A stretch of DNA of 64,000 nucleotides from NCBI RefSeq assembly GCF_030534315.2, contig NZ_CP130558.2, positions 2,098,501 through 2,162,500 on the forward strand, read 5' to 3'. The notes under the pieces were generated by a model that was not told where the DNA came from, made no database searches, and saw nothing but the letters and a program-made list of their open reading frames with translations. This stretch comes from Thermoanaerobacterium sp. CMT5567-10. GTDB taxonomy: Bacteria; Bacillota; Thermoanaerobacteria; Thermoanaerobacterales; Thermoanaerobacteraceae. Position 1 is the stretch's first letter; each line of letters starts with the position of its first letter. Position numbers and translations under genes: made by a program. Shown in pieces: positions 28,224 to 36,197 of the stretch.

Positions 28224-28359
28224 AATTAGATTATATGCAAGGCTCTCTTTTTACAGAAAGCTTTTTATAATGAATATTTTTTACAATTTCTTTAAAAAAT
28301 GAAGAAGGTTATATTTTTTCTTTTTTTTACAAACAATATTATTTGGGGAGGCGTTTACT

Positions 28360-28524
28360 ATGAATGGAAGAACTACAAGCTGGGTTGTTACCGGAGTTGG
28401 TGCAGCTGTAACAGCTGCAGGACTTATGACTGGTGGTATGATTGGAGCTGGAATTACTGGTTTTGGCTTAGCTCATGTTGTCCTTGGCGTTTTAGATATG
28501 TTTAGACCAACAGTACAAAGATAG
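28360..28524 (+). CDS. Small hydrophobic glycine-rich protein, 54 aa
   Basis: An intact short frame with a strong ribosome binding site (GGGGAGG, 8 bases before ATG) and a terminator right after its stop. The product begins MNGRTTSWVVTG; a central Gly/Ala/Met-rich stretch (residues 9-47) could form one or two membrane helices, and the end is MFRPTVQR. Period-like GAG/TGG spacing suggests tightly packed helices. It sits at the end of the mgl-like operon but could be transcribed alone. I recognise no functional domain; a small membrane or bacteriocin-like peptide is possible. Confidence 0.7.
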   Translation: MNGRTTSWVVTGVGAAVTAAGLMTGGMIGAGITGFGLAHVVLGVLDMFRPTVQR

Positions 28525-28536
28525 CATAGCACAATA

Positions 28537-28567
28537 TCTCCTCAGTATTTACTGAGGGGATTTTTTT
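28537..28567 (+). terminator. Terminator after the 54-aa gene
   Basis: TCTCCTCAGTA pairs with TACTGAGGGGA (with G-U pair), followed by TTTTTTT. Confidence 0.8.
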
Positions 28568-28617
28568 ATTGCGATAAAATTTCAATTACATGTATTGTCC
28601 AAAAATTGAAAAAACTA

Positions 28618-28646
28618 TTGACAGAGCTATTTTACTGCTGTATAAT
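28618..28646 (+). promoter_or_regulatory. Consensus promoter of the trpP T-box leader
   Basis: TTGACA and TATAAT, both perfect consensus, separated by 17 bases. Confidence 0.85.
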
Positions 28647-28651
28647 AGTAA

Positions 28652-28915
28652 AAAAAATAAAAGATTTTTCGATGATCAGGAATAGTAGCATTAGCGATTA
28701 ATACAAGCGAGTCAGGGATGGTGGGAGCCTGATTATTATAGCTTTTGTGAATGGGCCTGTGAGATGCGAGGTGAAGTTTAGTAGCCGAGCCGGTAAGCAC
28801 CGTTATATGTGATGCACATGTTAGTGTGCTTAGAGATAAGACATATTGTCTTAAGAAGGGTGGCACCGTGGAAGCGTAGCCTTTCGCCCCTACATTTGGG
28901 GTGAAAGGTTTTTTT
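28652..28915 (+). promoter_or_regulatory. Tryptophan T-box riboswitch
   Basis: A tRNA-sensing leader. The stem I distal motif GGTGGGAGCC is at 28720-28729. The specifier region GTGAATGGGCC places UGG (Trp) at 28752-28754. The T-box itself, AGGGTGGCACCGTGG, is at 28857-28871 and pairs with the tRNA acceptor end in the antiterminator. The terminator stem CCTTTCGCCCC/GGGGTGAAAGG (28880-28907) is followed by a T-run. Uncharged tRNA-Trp should allow transcription of the next gene. The UGG codon agrees with the downstream product. Confidence 0.9.
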
Positions 28916-28983
28916 ATTACTCAAATTTATCTTTAAGTTCAATTTGACAGATTACTTGATTGAGTGGAAAGGAGGTGAAGGGA

Positions 28984-29511
28984 GTGAATTCAAGAAAGAC
29001 ATTGAGAGAGTTTATACTTTGTGCGCTTCTTATGGCGATTGGCGTTGTTCTGCACTTTATTACTCCTGCATTTATGCTTAATATGAGACCAGACTTTATG
29101 CTATCTATGCTTTTTATATCTTTAATGCTTGTTGATGATTTAAAGATAAATTACGTTACAGCGATTATAGCAGGTATACTGACAGCTCTAACAGGATCGA
29201 TGCCTGGCGGTCAGATTGCTAATCCTATAGACAAACTTGTTACATCAACCATTATAATTTTTATGCTTAAGCTTTTGAGAAATAGAGTAAACGAAGGAAT
29301 AATCGTTGGAATTGTAGGTATCATTGGAACGATCATATCAGGTTCTGTATTTTTAGGTGTTGTATCAATTATAGCAGGACTGCCGGGACCATTTTACCTT
29401 CTCATGCTGACAGTTGTTTTGCCGACGGCAATTGTAAATACAGTAGTTACTGTGATTGGATATTATATTATCAAGAAGGTTTCAAAATCTACTTTAGTTG
29501 TCAATAAATAA
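28984..29511 (+). CDS. trpP: Tryptophan transporter, TrpP family
   Basis: A 175-aa membrane protein with about five hydrophobic segments, of the TrpP family of small tryptophan uptake proteins related to ECF S components. FITPAFMLNMRPDFMLSMLF and GGQIANPIDKLVTS are recognisable family stretches. The frame is open from a TTG at 28960, but GGAGGTGA at 28971 points to the GTG at 28984. It is governed by a T-box with a Trp specifier, which supports the substrate. No energising genes lie adjacent. Confidence 0.88.
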   Translation: MNSRKTLREFILCALLMAIGVVLHFITPAFMLNMRPDFMLSMLFISLMLVDDLKINYVTAIIAGILTALTGSMPGGQIANPIDKLVTSTIIIFMLKLLRNRVNEGIIVGIVGIIGTIISGSVFLGVVSIIAGLPGPFYLLMLTVVLPTAIVNTVVTVIGYYIIKKVSKSTLVVNK

Positions 29512-29532
29512 AAATTTTATTTTGTCAATGCA

Positions 29533-29556
29533 AATCCTCGCAAGAGGATTTTTTAT
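29533..29556 (+). terminator. Terminator after trpP
   Basis: AATCCTC-GCAA-GAGGATT with a following TTTTATTTTT run. Confidence 0.85.
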
Positions 29557-29580
29557 TTTTGTGTAGAATTAAAATGATGT

Positions 29581-29634
29581 GTGACATCAACTTAATATCT
29601 TTCTATTGAAAAAGTTTTAGCAATATCGTAATAT
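29581..29634 (+). promoter_or_regulatory. Promoter of the two-component operon, same box as mgl P2
   Basis: GTGACA (29581), TTAATATCTTT (29592-29602), then TTGAAA (29606) and TAATAT (29629) with a 17-base spacer. All four elements and their spacing repeat those at 24273-24326. The start codon follows 33 bases after the -10. Confidence 0.7.
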
Positions 29635-29667
29635 TTTATTCGAGAAGGAAGTTATGGAGGGGCTATT

Positions 29668-30675
29668 GTGAAAACGTTACAGAAAGTTTACGCTTTTTTG
29701 AAAAGAAATATAATTTTGATATTGATGACTTTGATTGCGGTACTCAGCATTTTTTTATATAAATTTCAGCAAATTGAGGAACCAGTTTTAGCAGGAAAAC
29801 CGTCTTATCATTTCTATTTGGTCGCACAAAATTCTGTCGATCCTTTCTGGAAAGAAGTGCAAAAAGGTGCCGAAGATGCTGCAAAATTTTACAACGTTGC
29901 TGTTGAATTTAATGCTCCTAAATTTAATAATTTAGATGAAGAGCTAGAATTTCTCGATATTGCAGTTCTGTCGAAAGTTGATGGCATCATAACGCATGTT
30001 TCTTATGATGGAGATTTTAATACTTTAATAAATGAAGCATATGAAAACAAAATACCTGTTGTTACAATTGAAAATGATTTAAAAGACAGCAAAAGGAAAT
30101 CATTTGTTGGTGCAAACAGCTTTATATTGGGAGAAGAAGCGGGGAAGCTTATGAAGTTGGCAACAGGTGGTAAAGCAAATATAGCAGTTATCATGAGCAA
30201 CGATGTGGGAAAAGATACGGCAAGCCAAAATTTAAAGCTAAGTGGATTTTTAGGTGTTATTAATAGTACTTCAGAAATGAAGGTATCAAAAGTATATACG
30301 TCGCAGTTAGGAGCCCTAAGTGCTGAAGAAATAACTCAGTCAATAATAAACGGCGGTGAAGGAATAAACGCATTATATATAACGGATTCGGTTGATACGA
30401 TAGGTGCAGCTCAAGTTGTGGTGGATTTCAGCAAAGTAGGTGAAATATCTATAGTTGGGTACGGTGATACACCGGATATTTTGAGATATGTTGATAAAGG
30501 TATTATTTATGGTACAGTTATGAGCGACCCATATAAGATGGGGTATGAGAGCGTTAAGGCAATGATGGAAATCAAGAAAAATAATGAGGTTTCTACATTC
30601 ATAGATACAGGCGTAAATATTATTACAAAAAGCAATGTAAAAGAGTATGAGGATAAGATAAAACAAAAAGATTAG
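29668..30675 (+). CDS. Membrane-anchored sugar-binding protein, MglB/RbsB-like sensor
   Basis: A 335-aa protein with one N-terminal membrane helix (residues ~13-30, IILILMTLIAVLSIFLY) and no lipobox cysteine, so it stays anchored rather than lipidated. The outer part is a type I periplasmic-binding fold (NSVDPFWKEVQKGAEDAAKFYNV, VDGIITHVS, IPVVTIENDL, SFVGANSF, VGYGDTPDIL). It heads an operon with a histidine kinase and response regulator, starting at GTG with GGAGGGG upstream. A role as ligand-sensing partner of the kinase is inferred from the anchor and the operon, as for XylFII-type sensors. Confidence 0.8.
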   Translation: MKTLQKVYAFLKRNIILILMTLIAVLSIFLYKFQQIEEPVLAGKPSYHFYLVAQNSVDPFWKEVQKGAEDAAKFYNVAVEFNAPKFNNLDEELEFLDIAVLSKVDGIITHVSYDGDFNTLINEAYENKIPVVTIENDLKDSKRKSFVGANSFILGEEAGKLMKLATGGKANIAVIMSNDVGKDTASQNLKLSGFLGVINSTSEMKVSKVYTSQLGALSAEEITQSIINGGEGINALYITDSVDTIGAAQVVVDFSKVGEISIVGYGDTPDILRYVDKGIIYGTVMSDPYKMGYESVKAMMEIKKNNEVSTFIDTGVNIITKSNVKEYEDKIKQKD

Positions 30676-30686
30676 TAGGTGTTATT

Positions 30687-32192
30687 GTGAATAAAAGTTT
30701 ATTTGAATTTAAAGGCATAAGGAGAAAAATATTTGCACATCTTTTAATAACTACGTTGATAATGGGTATAACCAGTATTTACTCTTATTACAATGCCAAG
30801 ATTGTAATTGATAGATTAAAATCAATATTTACAGATTACGTCTACTTAAACAATCTCAATAACGATATAAATTCTCTAGAGACAGAAGTGGAAAAATATC
30901 TTTCCACAAAATCCTCCGATTCGCTTCTTAATTATTATACGATTAGCAACAAACTAAACAATAGTGCTGAAGACATGATAAACATAGTGACATATGATAA
31001 TGACAGCCTCATGCAAAAAGACATTGGCAATATGATAATGAGCTTACTATCAGAAACTGATAAAGCAGTAAATGCGAAAAGAGGCAGAATAAGCAGCGAA
31101 TATATAGAATACTTTACTAGAGCAAATAAGATAAATGACTATATAAAGATGTACATTAATAATCTCATATACAATAAGCTTCAAGAAGGATCGTTAAAGT
31201 ACAATAAAATATCAAAAAATATGGTTTTTATAAGCTTTTTAAATATTTTTCTAATATTAATATCTGTAGTTTTAAATATTGTGTTAGCCATTATATATAC
31301 TTACAGGATAACTAGGCCAATATCTGAGCTTTCTGATACAGCCGAAAGGATTTCAAAAGGAGATTTTGACATCGAGCCTATAAGAATCAAGACAGATGAT
31401 GAGGTCAATATACTGGCTGATGCGTTTAATAAAATGGTTACAAACATTAAAAACTATATTGATGAAATAAAGATGCAGGCAAAAGTGGAAAAAAGGCTTA
31501 AAGAGCAAGAGATGCAGAACCTAAAGATGAGAAATATATTAAGAGAGTCTGAATTAAAAGCACTTCAGTCACAGATAAATCCACATTTTTTATTTAATAC
31601 TTTAAATGCGGCATCACAGATTGCAATGATGGAGGGTGCGGAAAAATCGTCAGAGTTTATAGAAAAAGTAGCAGATCTATTCAGATACAACTTGAGAAAG
31701 CTAGACAAGCCGGTGACATTGAAAGAAGAAGTTGATAATGTGTTTAACTACATGTATATATTAAAAACAAGATTTGGCGAAAAAGTAGAATTTCAAACAA
31801 GCATAGATGAAAGCCTTTTAAATCTCAAAGTTCCCTGCACGATTATACAGCCTGTTGTTGAAAACGCCTTTATACACGGCATAGAGGAGATAGAAGGGAA
31901 AGGTATTATCCGCATTGAAATAAAAGAGGTCGACGGCAGTATACACATTGATGTTATAGATGATGGAATGGGCATGAGTCATGAAAGCATCAATAAAATT
32001 CTTTCTGCAGATGATCCTGACAACGATGAAAATAAGCATGTCACAGGCATTGGAATGCACAATGTAATAAATCGTTTAAGGTTATATTACAATATAGCTG
32101 ATATCAATGACGTCATAGAGATTGAAAGCCGCATTGGATATGGAACTAGAGTAACATTGAAGATTCCTATGGGAAGGGGTAATGCAGCGTGA
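30687..32192 (+). CDS. Sensor histidine kinase, YesM/LytS type
   Basis: A 501-aa membrane kinase. A helix at ~16-35 and another at ~178-203 bracket an extracytoplasmic region of about 140 residues. A HAMP linker follows (TYRITRPISELSDTAERISKGDFD), then the His_kinase domain with the phospho-acceptor His in QINPHFLFNTLN near residue 299. The ATPase part has PVVENAFIHGIE (N box), DDGMGM and GIGMHNVINRL (G boxes). GTG start with GTAGGTG upstream. Its stop overlaps the regulator start by 4 bases. The modest sensor domain suits signal input from the neighbouring anchored binding proteins. Confidence 0.9.
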   Translation: MNKSLFEFKGIRRKIFAHLLITTLIMGITSIYSYYNAKIVIDRLKSIFTDYVYLNNLNNDINSLETEVEKYLSTKSSDSLLNYYTISNKLNNSAEDMINIVTYDNDSLMQKDIGNMIMSLLSETDKAVNAKRGRISSEYIEYFTRANKINDYIKMYINNLIYNKLQEGSLKYNKISKNMVFISFLNIFLILISVVLNIVLAIIYTYRITRPISELSDTAERISKGDFDIEPIRIKTDDEVNILADAFNKMVTNIKNYIDEIKMQAKVEKRLKEQEMQNLKMRNILRESELKALQSQINPHFLFNTLNAASQIAMMEGAEKSSEFIEKVADLFRYNLRKLDKPVTLKEEVDNVFNYMYILKTRFGEKVEFQTSIDESLLNLKVPCTIIQPVVENAFIHGIEEIEGKGIIRIEIKEVDGSIHIDVIDDGMGMSHESINKILSADDPDNDENKHVTGIGMHNVINRLRLYYNIADINDVIEIESRIGYGTRVTLKIPMGRGNAA

Positions 32193-33790
32193 TAAAGTTG
32201 TTGATTGCTGACGATGAGCAGATAGTCCTTGACTCTTTAAAATTTATCATCGAGAATAACTGCCACGATGTAGATGTTATTGGTTTTGCAAAATCGGGAA
32301 GAGAAGCAATTGAAAAAGCTGATGCATTGAAGCCTGATGTGATTTTTATGGATATAAGGATGCCAGGCATAGATGGCATGGAAGCTATCAAAAGGATTAA
32401 AGAAATCCACAATGACATTGAGTTTGTAATAATAACGGCTTATGACTATTTTAATTATGCAAAAGAAGCGATAAAACTGGATGTAGTCGATTATCTGTTG
32501 AAACCTATGAATAAAAATAAGGTAATCGATACGGTTTTAAAAGTCAAAAAAATCGTAGAAACAAAGCGGGAAAACATGATGAAGGAACTTGAGATGAAAG
32601 AGAAAATGATAATGATACTGCCACATCTTGAAAGTGAAATGATATATTCACTGGCATCAGCCACATTTAGGCAGGAAAACATTGATTTCTATGGAAGTAT
32701 CTTCAATATGAATCTAAATATTGGATATGCTTTAGTGGTTTTATTTGAAAAGGATGATAATGAGAGTCACTTAGACAATTTAGCTGGTAATGTCAAGATG
32801 CAGGAAACATTAATCTACATTAAAGAATTTATAAAAAACACAGGGCCTTGCTTAGCAGGTATCTTGCTTGATAGGATAATTGTATTTGTTCCAGTTGAAA
32901 GTGATGAAGATCTGTTTACAATTAAAAATACTTCAATAGATTTTGCGGAAAAAATTTTAAAAGAAACACATGGCAAAGATTCAAAAGTCAGGATTGGAAT
33001 AGGCAGACCATATCAAACCAGTTATTTTTCAAAATCATACGATGAGGCTGATTTTGCTGCAAAGATGGGTATAGACAGCATAACACATTTTGATGATATT
33101 AAATTGTCTGACAATGGAGAGCTGATTTTAAGCAATGATGATGAAGAACTGATAAATAATATTATATCGAACAATATTGATGCGGCTCTGATTAAAGTCA
33201 ACGGCATATTTCAAAAATTGCTGCTTCATTATAAAGATGATATGAATTTATTTAAATCAAAACTTTTGAGTTTATCTATTGAAATAATTGCTAAGATTAG
33301 TTCGTATTGCGATGTAACTTCCGAATTAGAAGAGAATATGATTGTTAAAATTTTGAGGACAAATGAAATTGAAAACATTAAAAAGACTTTTTCGCAGTTT
33401 ATATCAAATATAGTATTGAAGCTGCATGAAAACAGAGAGAGATATTACACAGGACTTATTGCGAAAGCTATTGAGTTTATAAATGAAAATTATGATAAAG
33501 ATATTAAGCTGTACGATGTGGCAAAGATGCTGAATATCAGCTACTACTATTTCAGTAAGACGTTTAAAGAGGAGACAAAGTGCAATTTTGTTGATTATAT
33601 TACTCAAGTCAGGATAAATAAAGCAAAAGAGTTTTTGCTAGATGATTCCATAAGTGTGAAAGAAGTCTGCTTTAAGGTAGGCTATAATGATCCAAACTAT
33701 TTTAGCAGGATTTTCAGGAAGGAGACCGGCATGACTCCTACAGAGTACAAGAGTAAAAATTCGGAGGGAGGTGTTGCGTTTGAGTGTTAA
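32189..33790 (+). CDS. Response regulator with AraC-type DNA-binding domain (YesN type)
   Basis: A 533-aa regulator. The receiver domain is at residues 1-120, with acidic DDE (8-10), phospho-acceptor Asp55 in FMDIRMPG, and conserved Thr and Lys (VIITAYD, LLKPMNK). A long middle region (~130-420) resembles the poorly conserved linker of YesN proteins. Residues ~430-525 are two AraC helix-turn-helix motifs (LYDVAKMLNISYYYFSKTFK and VKEVCFKVGYNDPNYFSRIF). It starts at GTG within the kinase stop. It probably acts at the shared box before this operon and before the mgl-like operon; that is inference. Confidence 0.9.
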   Translation: MIKLLIADDEQIVLDSLKFIIENNCHDVDVIGFAKSGREAIEKADALKPDVIFMDIRMPGIDGMEAIKRIKEIHNDIEFVIITAYDYFNYAKEAIKLDVVDYLLKPMNKNKVIDTVLKVKKIVETKRENMMKELEMKEKMIMILPHLESEMIYSLASATFRQENIDFYGSIFNMNLNIGYALVVLFEKDDNESHLDNLAGNVKMQETLIYIKEFIKNTGPCLAGILLDRIIVFVPVESDEDLFTIKNTSIDFAEKILKETHGKDSKVRIGIGRPYQTSYFSKSYDEADFAAKMGIDSITHFDDIKLSDNGELILSNDDEELINNIISNNIDAALIKVNGIFQKLLLHYKDDMNLFKSKLLSLSIEIIAKISSYCDVTSELEENMIVKILRTNEIENIKKTFSQFISNIVLKLHENRERYYTGLIAKAIEFINENYDKDIKLYDVAKMLNISYYYFSKTFKEETKCNFVDYITQVRINKAKEFLLDDSISVKEVCFKVGYNDPNYFSRIFRKETGMTPTEYKSKNSEGGVAFEC

Positions 33791-34850
33791 GTTTAAAAAC
33801 GTGATTTTGGCTTTGCTTATCCTAGTTTTACTGTTTTTGCTGATCTTAATAAGCAGCAAGGTCTACAAATTTTATGTTGCAAGTAAGTTGGATCGGGAAG
33901 TTTCAAATGATAGTGATGTAATAAAAATAGGATTTTCTCTAGGTACTTTAAAAGAAGAAAGATGGGTAAAAGATCGAGACATATTCATGGCAAAAGCGAA
34001 AGAGCTTGGGGCAGAAGTGTTTGTTCAAAATGCCAATAATGACGATGAAGATCAGTTAAAGCAAGTGAAATATTTGCTGGACAAGAAAATCGATATTCTT
34101 GTCATTGTTCCAAACGATCTTAAAAAAGCTTCTGCAGCGGTAGAGATGGCTAAAAAAGCAGGTGTTAAGGTTATATCTTACGACAGGCTTGTTTTGAATT
34201 CAAACGTGGATTTATACATTTCATTTGACAATGTAAAGGTCGGAAAGTTAATGGCAGAATATCTGGTAGAAAGGTATCCAAAAGGCAACTACCTCATAAT
34301 AAACGGTGCAACAAATGACAATAACACAAAGATGATTAAAGAAGGGTATGACAGCGTATTGCTTCCCAAGGTTAAAAGCGGTGATATAAATATAATAGGA
34401 GAAGAATGGTCGCCAAACTGGATGTCAGAGTACGCATTTCAATCTACTGAAAAATATATACAAAAGAATTATAAAATAGATGCAATCATTGCTGGAGATG
34501 ATGGACTTGCTAATGGCATAATCGAATCACTGTCTGAGCACAGATTAGCAGGAGAAGTTGCTGTTGTAGCTCAAGATGCAGATCTTGCTGCTTGCCAGAG
34601 GATTATAGAAGGCACTCAGCTTATGACTGTATACAAGCCTCTTGACAAGCTGGCAGGTGATGCAGCTAAATTGGCAGTAAAATTGGCAAAAGGAGAAAAG
34701 TTAAACGTCAACAATACAATTTACGATGGGAAGTACAATGTCCCATATTATAAGCTGGAGCCAATTGCTGTTGATAAAAGCAATATTGATGACACAGTCA
34801 TAAAAGATGGCTTTCACAGCCGTGATGATGTATATAGATATGTAAAGTAA
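33780..34850 (+). CDS. Membrane-anchored xylose-binding-like sensor protein (XylFII type)
   Basis: A 356-aa protein with one strong N-terminal helix (VILALLILVLLFLLILIS) and no lipobox. The outer domain strongly resembles the XylF protein encoded next (shared KIGFS, VKVISYDRLVLNS, DLYISFDN, LIINGATNDNN, AQDADLAACQRI), so it is a paralogue kept as an anchored sensor. In Clostridium beijerinckii a similar XylFII-LytS pair senses xylose to control xylFGH. The frame opens at GTG 33771, which touches the ribosome binding site; TTG 33780 is better spaced. It overlaps the regulator gene by 11 bases. Confidence 0.82.
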   Translation: MSVKFKNVILALLILVLLFLLILISSKVYKFYVASKLDREVSNDSDVIKIGFSLGTLKEERWVKDRDIFMAKAKELGAEVFVQNANNDDEDQLKQVKYLLDKKIDILVIVPNDLKKASAAVEMAKKAGVKVISYDRLVLNSNVDLYISFDNVKVGKLMAEYLVERYPKGNYLIINGATNDNNTKMIKEGYDSVLLPKVKSGDINIIGEEWSPNWMSEYAFQSTEKYIQKNYKIDAIIAGDDGLANGIIESLSEHRLAGEVAVVAQDADLAACQRIIEGTQLMTVYKPLDKLAGDAAKLAVKLAKGEKLNVNNTIYDGKYNVPYYKLEPIAVDKSNIDDTVIKDGFHSRDDVYRYVK

Positions 34851-34875
34851 ATTAAAAACTATGATTTGAACTTCT

Positions 34876-34900
34876 TAAGGCCTCAGGCCTTTAATTTTTT
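34876..34900 (+). terminator. Attenuator-like terminator before xylF
   Basis: AAGGCCTCAGGCCTT followed by TAATTTTTT. No good promoter was seen between here and xylF, so partial read-through from the sensor operon is likely. Confidence 0.65.
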
Positions 34901-35039
34901 GCTTCAAAATAATCCAGATAAAATTTTGAATAAACTAATTTAAAGCCAAAAAATACATAAGAAGGAAAAATGGTTTAGAGGCGAAATGAAAATGTTTGTA
35001 GAATATATATAGCGAAAATAAATACGAGGAGGATGTATA

Positions 35040-36134
35040 ATGTTTAAATCAAAGAAGCTATTAGCATTTTTGCTGGTCTTTGTATTGGCGGCGTCAGTGA
35101 TATTTGCTGGATGCCAAAGCACAAAAGATAACGGCAGTACGACGACTTCTTCAAATTCTTCTAATTCAAACAAATCAACAGATACTTCGAAAAAAATCAA
35201 GATAGGCTTTTCTCTACCAACTATGAGGGAAGAAAGATATCAAAAAGATAAGGCTGCTTTTGAAGAAGAAGCTAAGAAATTAGGTGCAGAAGTTTTGACA
35301 CAGGGCGCAAATAACGACGAGAATCTTCAAAACAGCCAAGTAGAAAACCTTATCACGCAAGGCATAGATGTCCTTGTATTAGACCCACAAAATGCGGAAT
35401 CTGCGGCAACATTGGTTGATAAAGCACATCAAGCAGGAATAAAAGTTATATCTTACGACAGACTTATTTTAAATTCTGATCCAGATGTTTACATTTCTTT
35501 TGATAATGAAAAAGTGGGAGAGCTTCAAGGAGAGTATTTAACGAAATTAGTTCCAAAAGGCAACTATTTTGTATTTGCAGGAGCTCCAACAGACAACAAT
35601 GCAACACTGTTTAAGCAAGGTGCCATGAAGTATATTCAACCATTAGCAGATAAAGGCGACATAAAGATAGTATTTGACCAAGCTATAAAAGACTGGGATC
35701 CAAATGAAGCGCTTAAATTAGCCGAAAATGCATTAACAGCTAATAAAAACAAAGTAGATGCTATACTTGCTCCAAATGACGGTACAGCAGGTGGCATAAT
35801 TCAAGCATTAGCGGAACAAAAACTAGATGGAAAAGTTCCAGTTACAGGGCAGGATGCTGAATTAGCAGCAGCAAAGAGAATAATCGCAGGAACACAGTCA
35901 ATGACAATATTTAAAGACGTGCGCGTTTTAGCTAAAAATGCAGCTGACATCGCAGTTCAATTAGCACAGGGGAAAGAAGTAAAAGATTTAGCGCAGGTTG
36001 ATAAGACAGTGAATAACAAGAAAATTGATGTTCCGTCACTTCTCTTAACTCCTGTTGTAATTACAAAAGATAACATTGATAAAGAGCTTGTTGACAGTGG
36101 ATGGTTCAAAAAATCAGACTTGTATGGTAATTAA
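35040..36134 (+). CDS. xylF: Xylose ABC transporter substrate-binding lipoprotein
   Basis: A 364-aa periplasmic-binding lipoprotein. Signal with lipobox IFAGC (Cys25), then a Ser/Thr/Asn linker. Mature blocks KIGFSLPTMREERYQKDK, VISYDRLILNSDPDVYISFDN, GAPTDNNATLF, APNDGTAGGIIQAL and GQDAELAAAKRI match XylF, with conserved Arg/Asp/Asn ligand residues. GAGGAGG precedes the ATG. It is the soluble, transport-dedicated counterpart of the anchored paralogue just upstream. Xylose is the family's usual ligand. Confidence 0.9.
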   Translation: MFKSKKLLAFLLVFVLAASVIFAGCQSTKDNGSTTTSSNSSNSNKSTDTSKKIKIGFSLPTMREERYQKDKAAFEEEAKKLGAEVLTQGANNDENLQNSQVENLITQGIDVLVLDPQNAESAATLVDKAHQAGIKVISYDRLILNSDPDVYISFDNEKVGELQGEYLTKLVPKGNYFVFAGAPTDNNATLFKQGAMKYIQPLADKGDIKIVFDQAIKDWDPNEALKLAENALTANKNKVDAILAPNDGTAGGIIQALAEQKLDGKVPVTGQDAELAAAKRIIAGTQSMTIFKDVRVLAKNAADIAVQLAQGKEVKDLAQVDKTVNNKKIDVPSLLLTPVVITKDNIDKELVDSGWFKKSDLYGN

Positions 36135-36145
36135 AAATCACTATC

Positions 36146-36168
36146 GGGGTAGGCTTCGGGCCTTCCCC
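36146..36168 (+). terminator. Intercistronic hairpin between xylF and xylG
   Basis: GGGGTAGGC-TTCG-GGCCTTCCCC, a stable UUCG-capped stem with one mismatch and no T-run. It probably protects xylF mRNA. Confidence 0.6.
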
Positions 36169-36197
36169 TTTACGACATAGTGCCTTGGAGGTATATT

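Noticed and set aside
30373-30666. 97-codon minus-strand frame rich in Cys, Ile and Tyr
   Set aside because: Complement of the anchored binding-protein gene, no ribosome binding site, unlikely composition.
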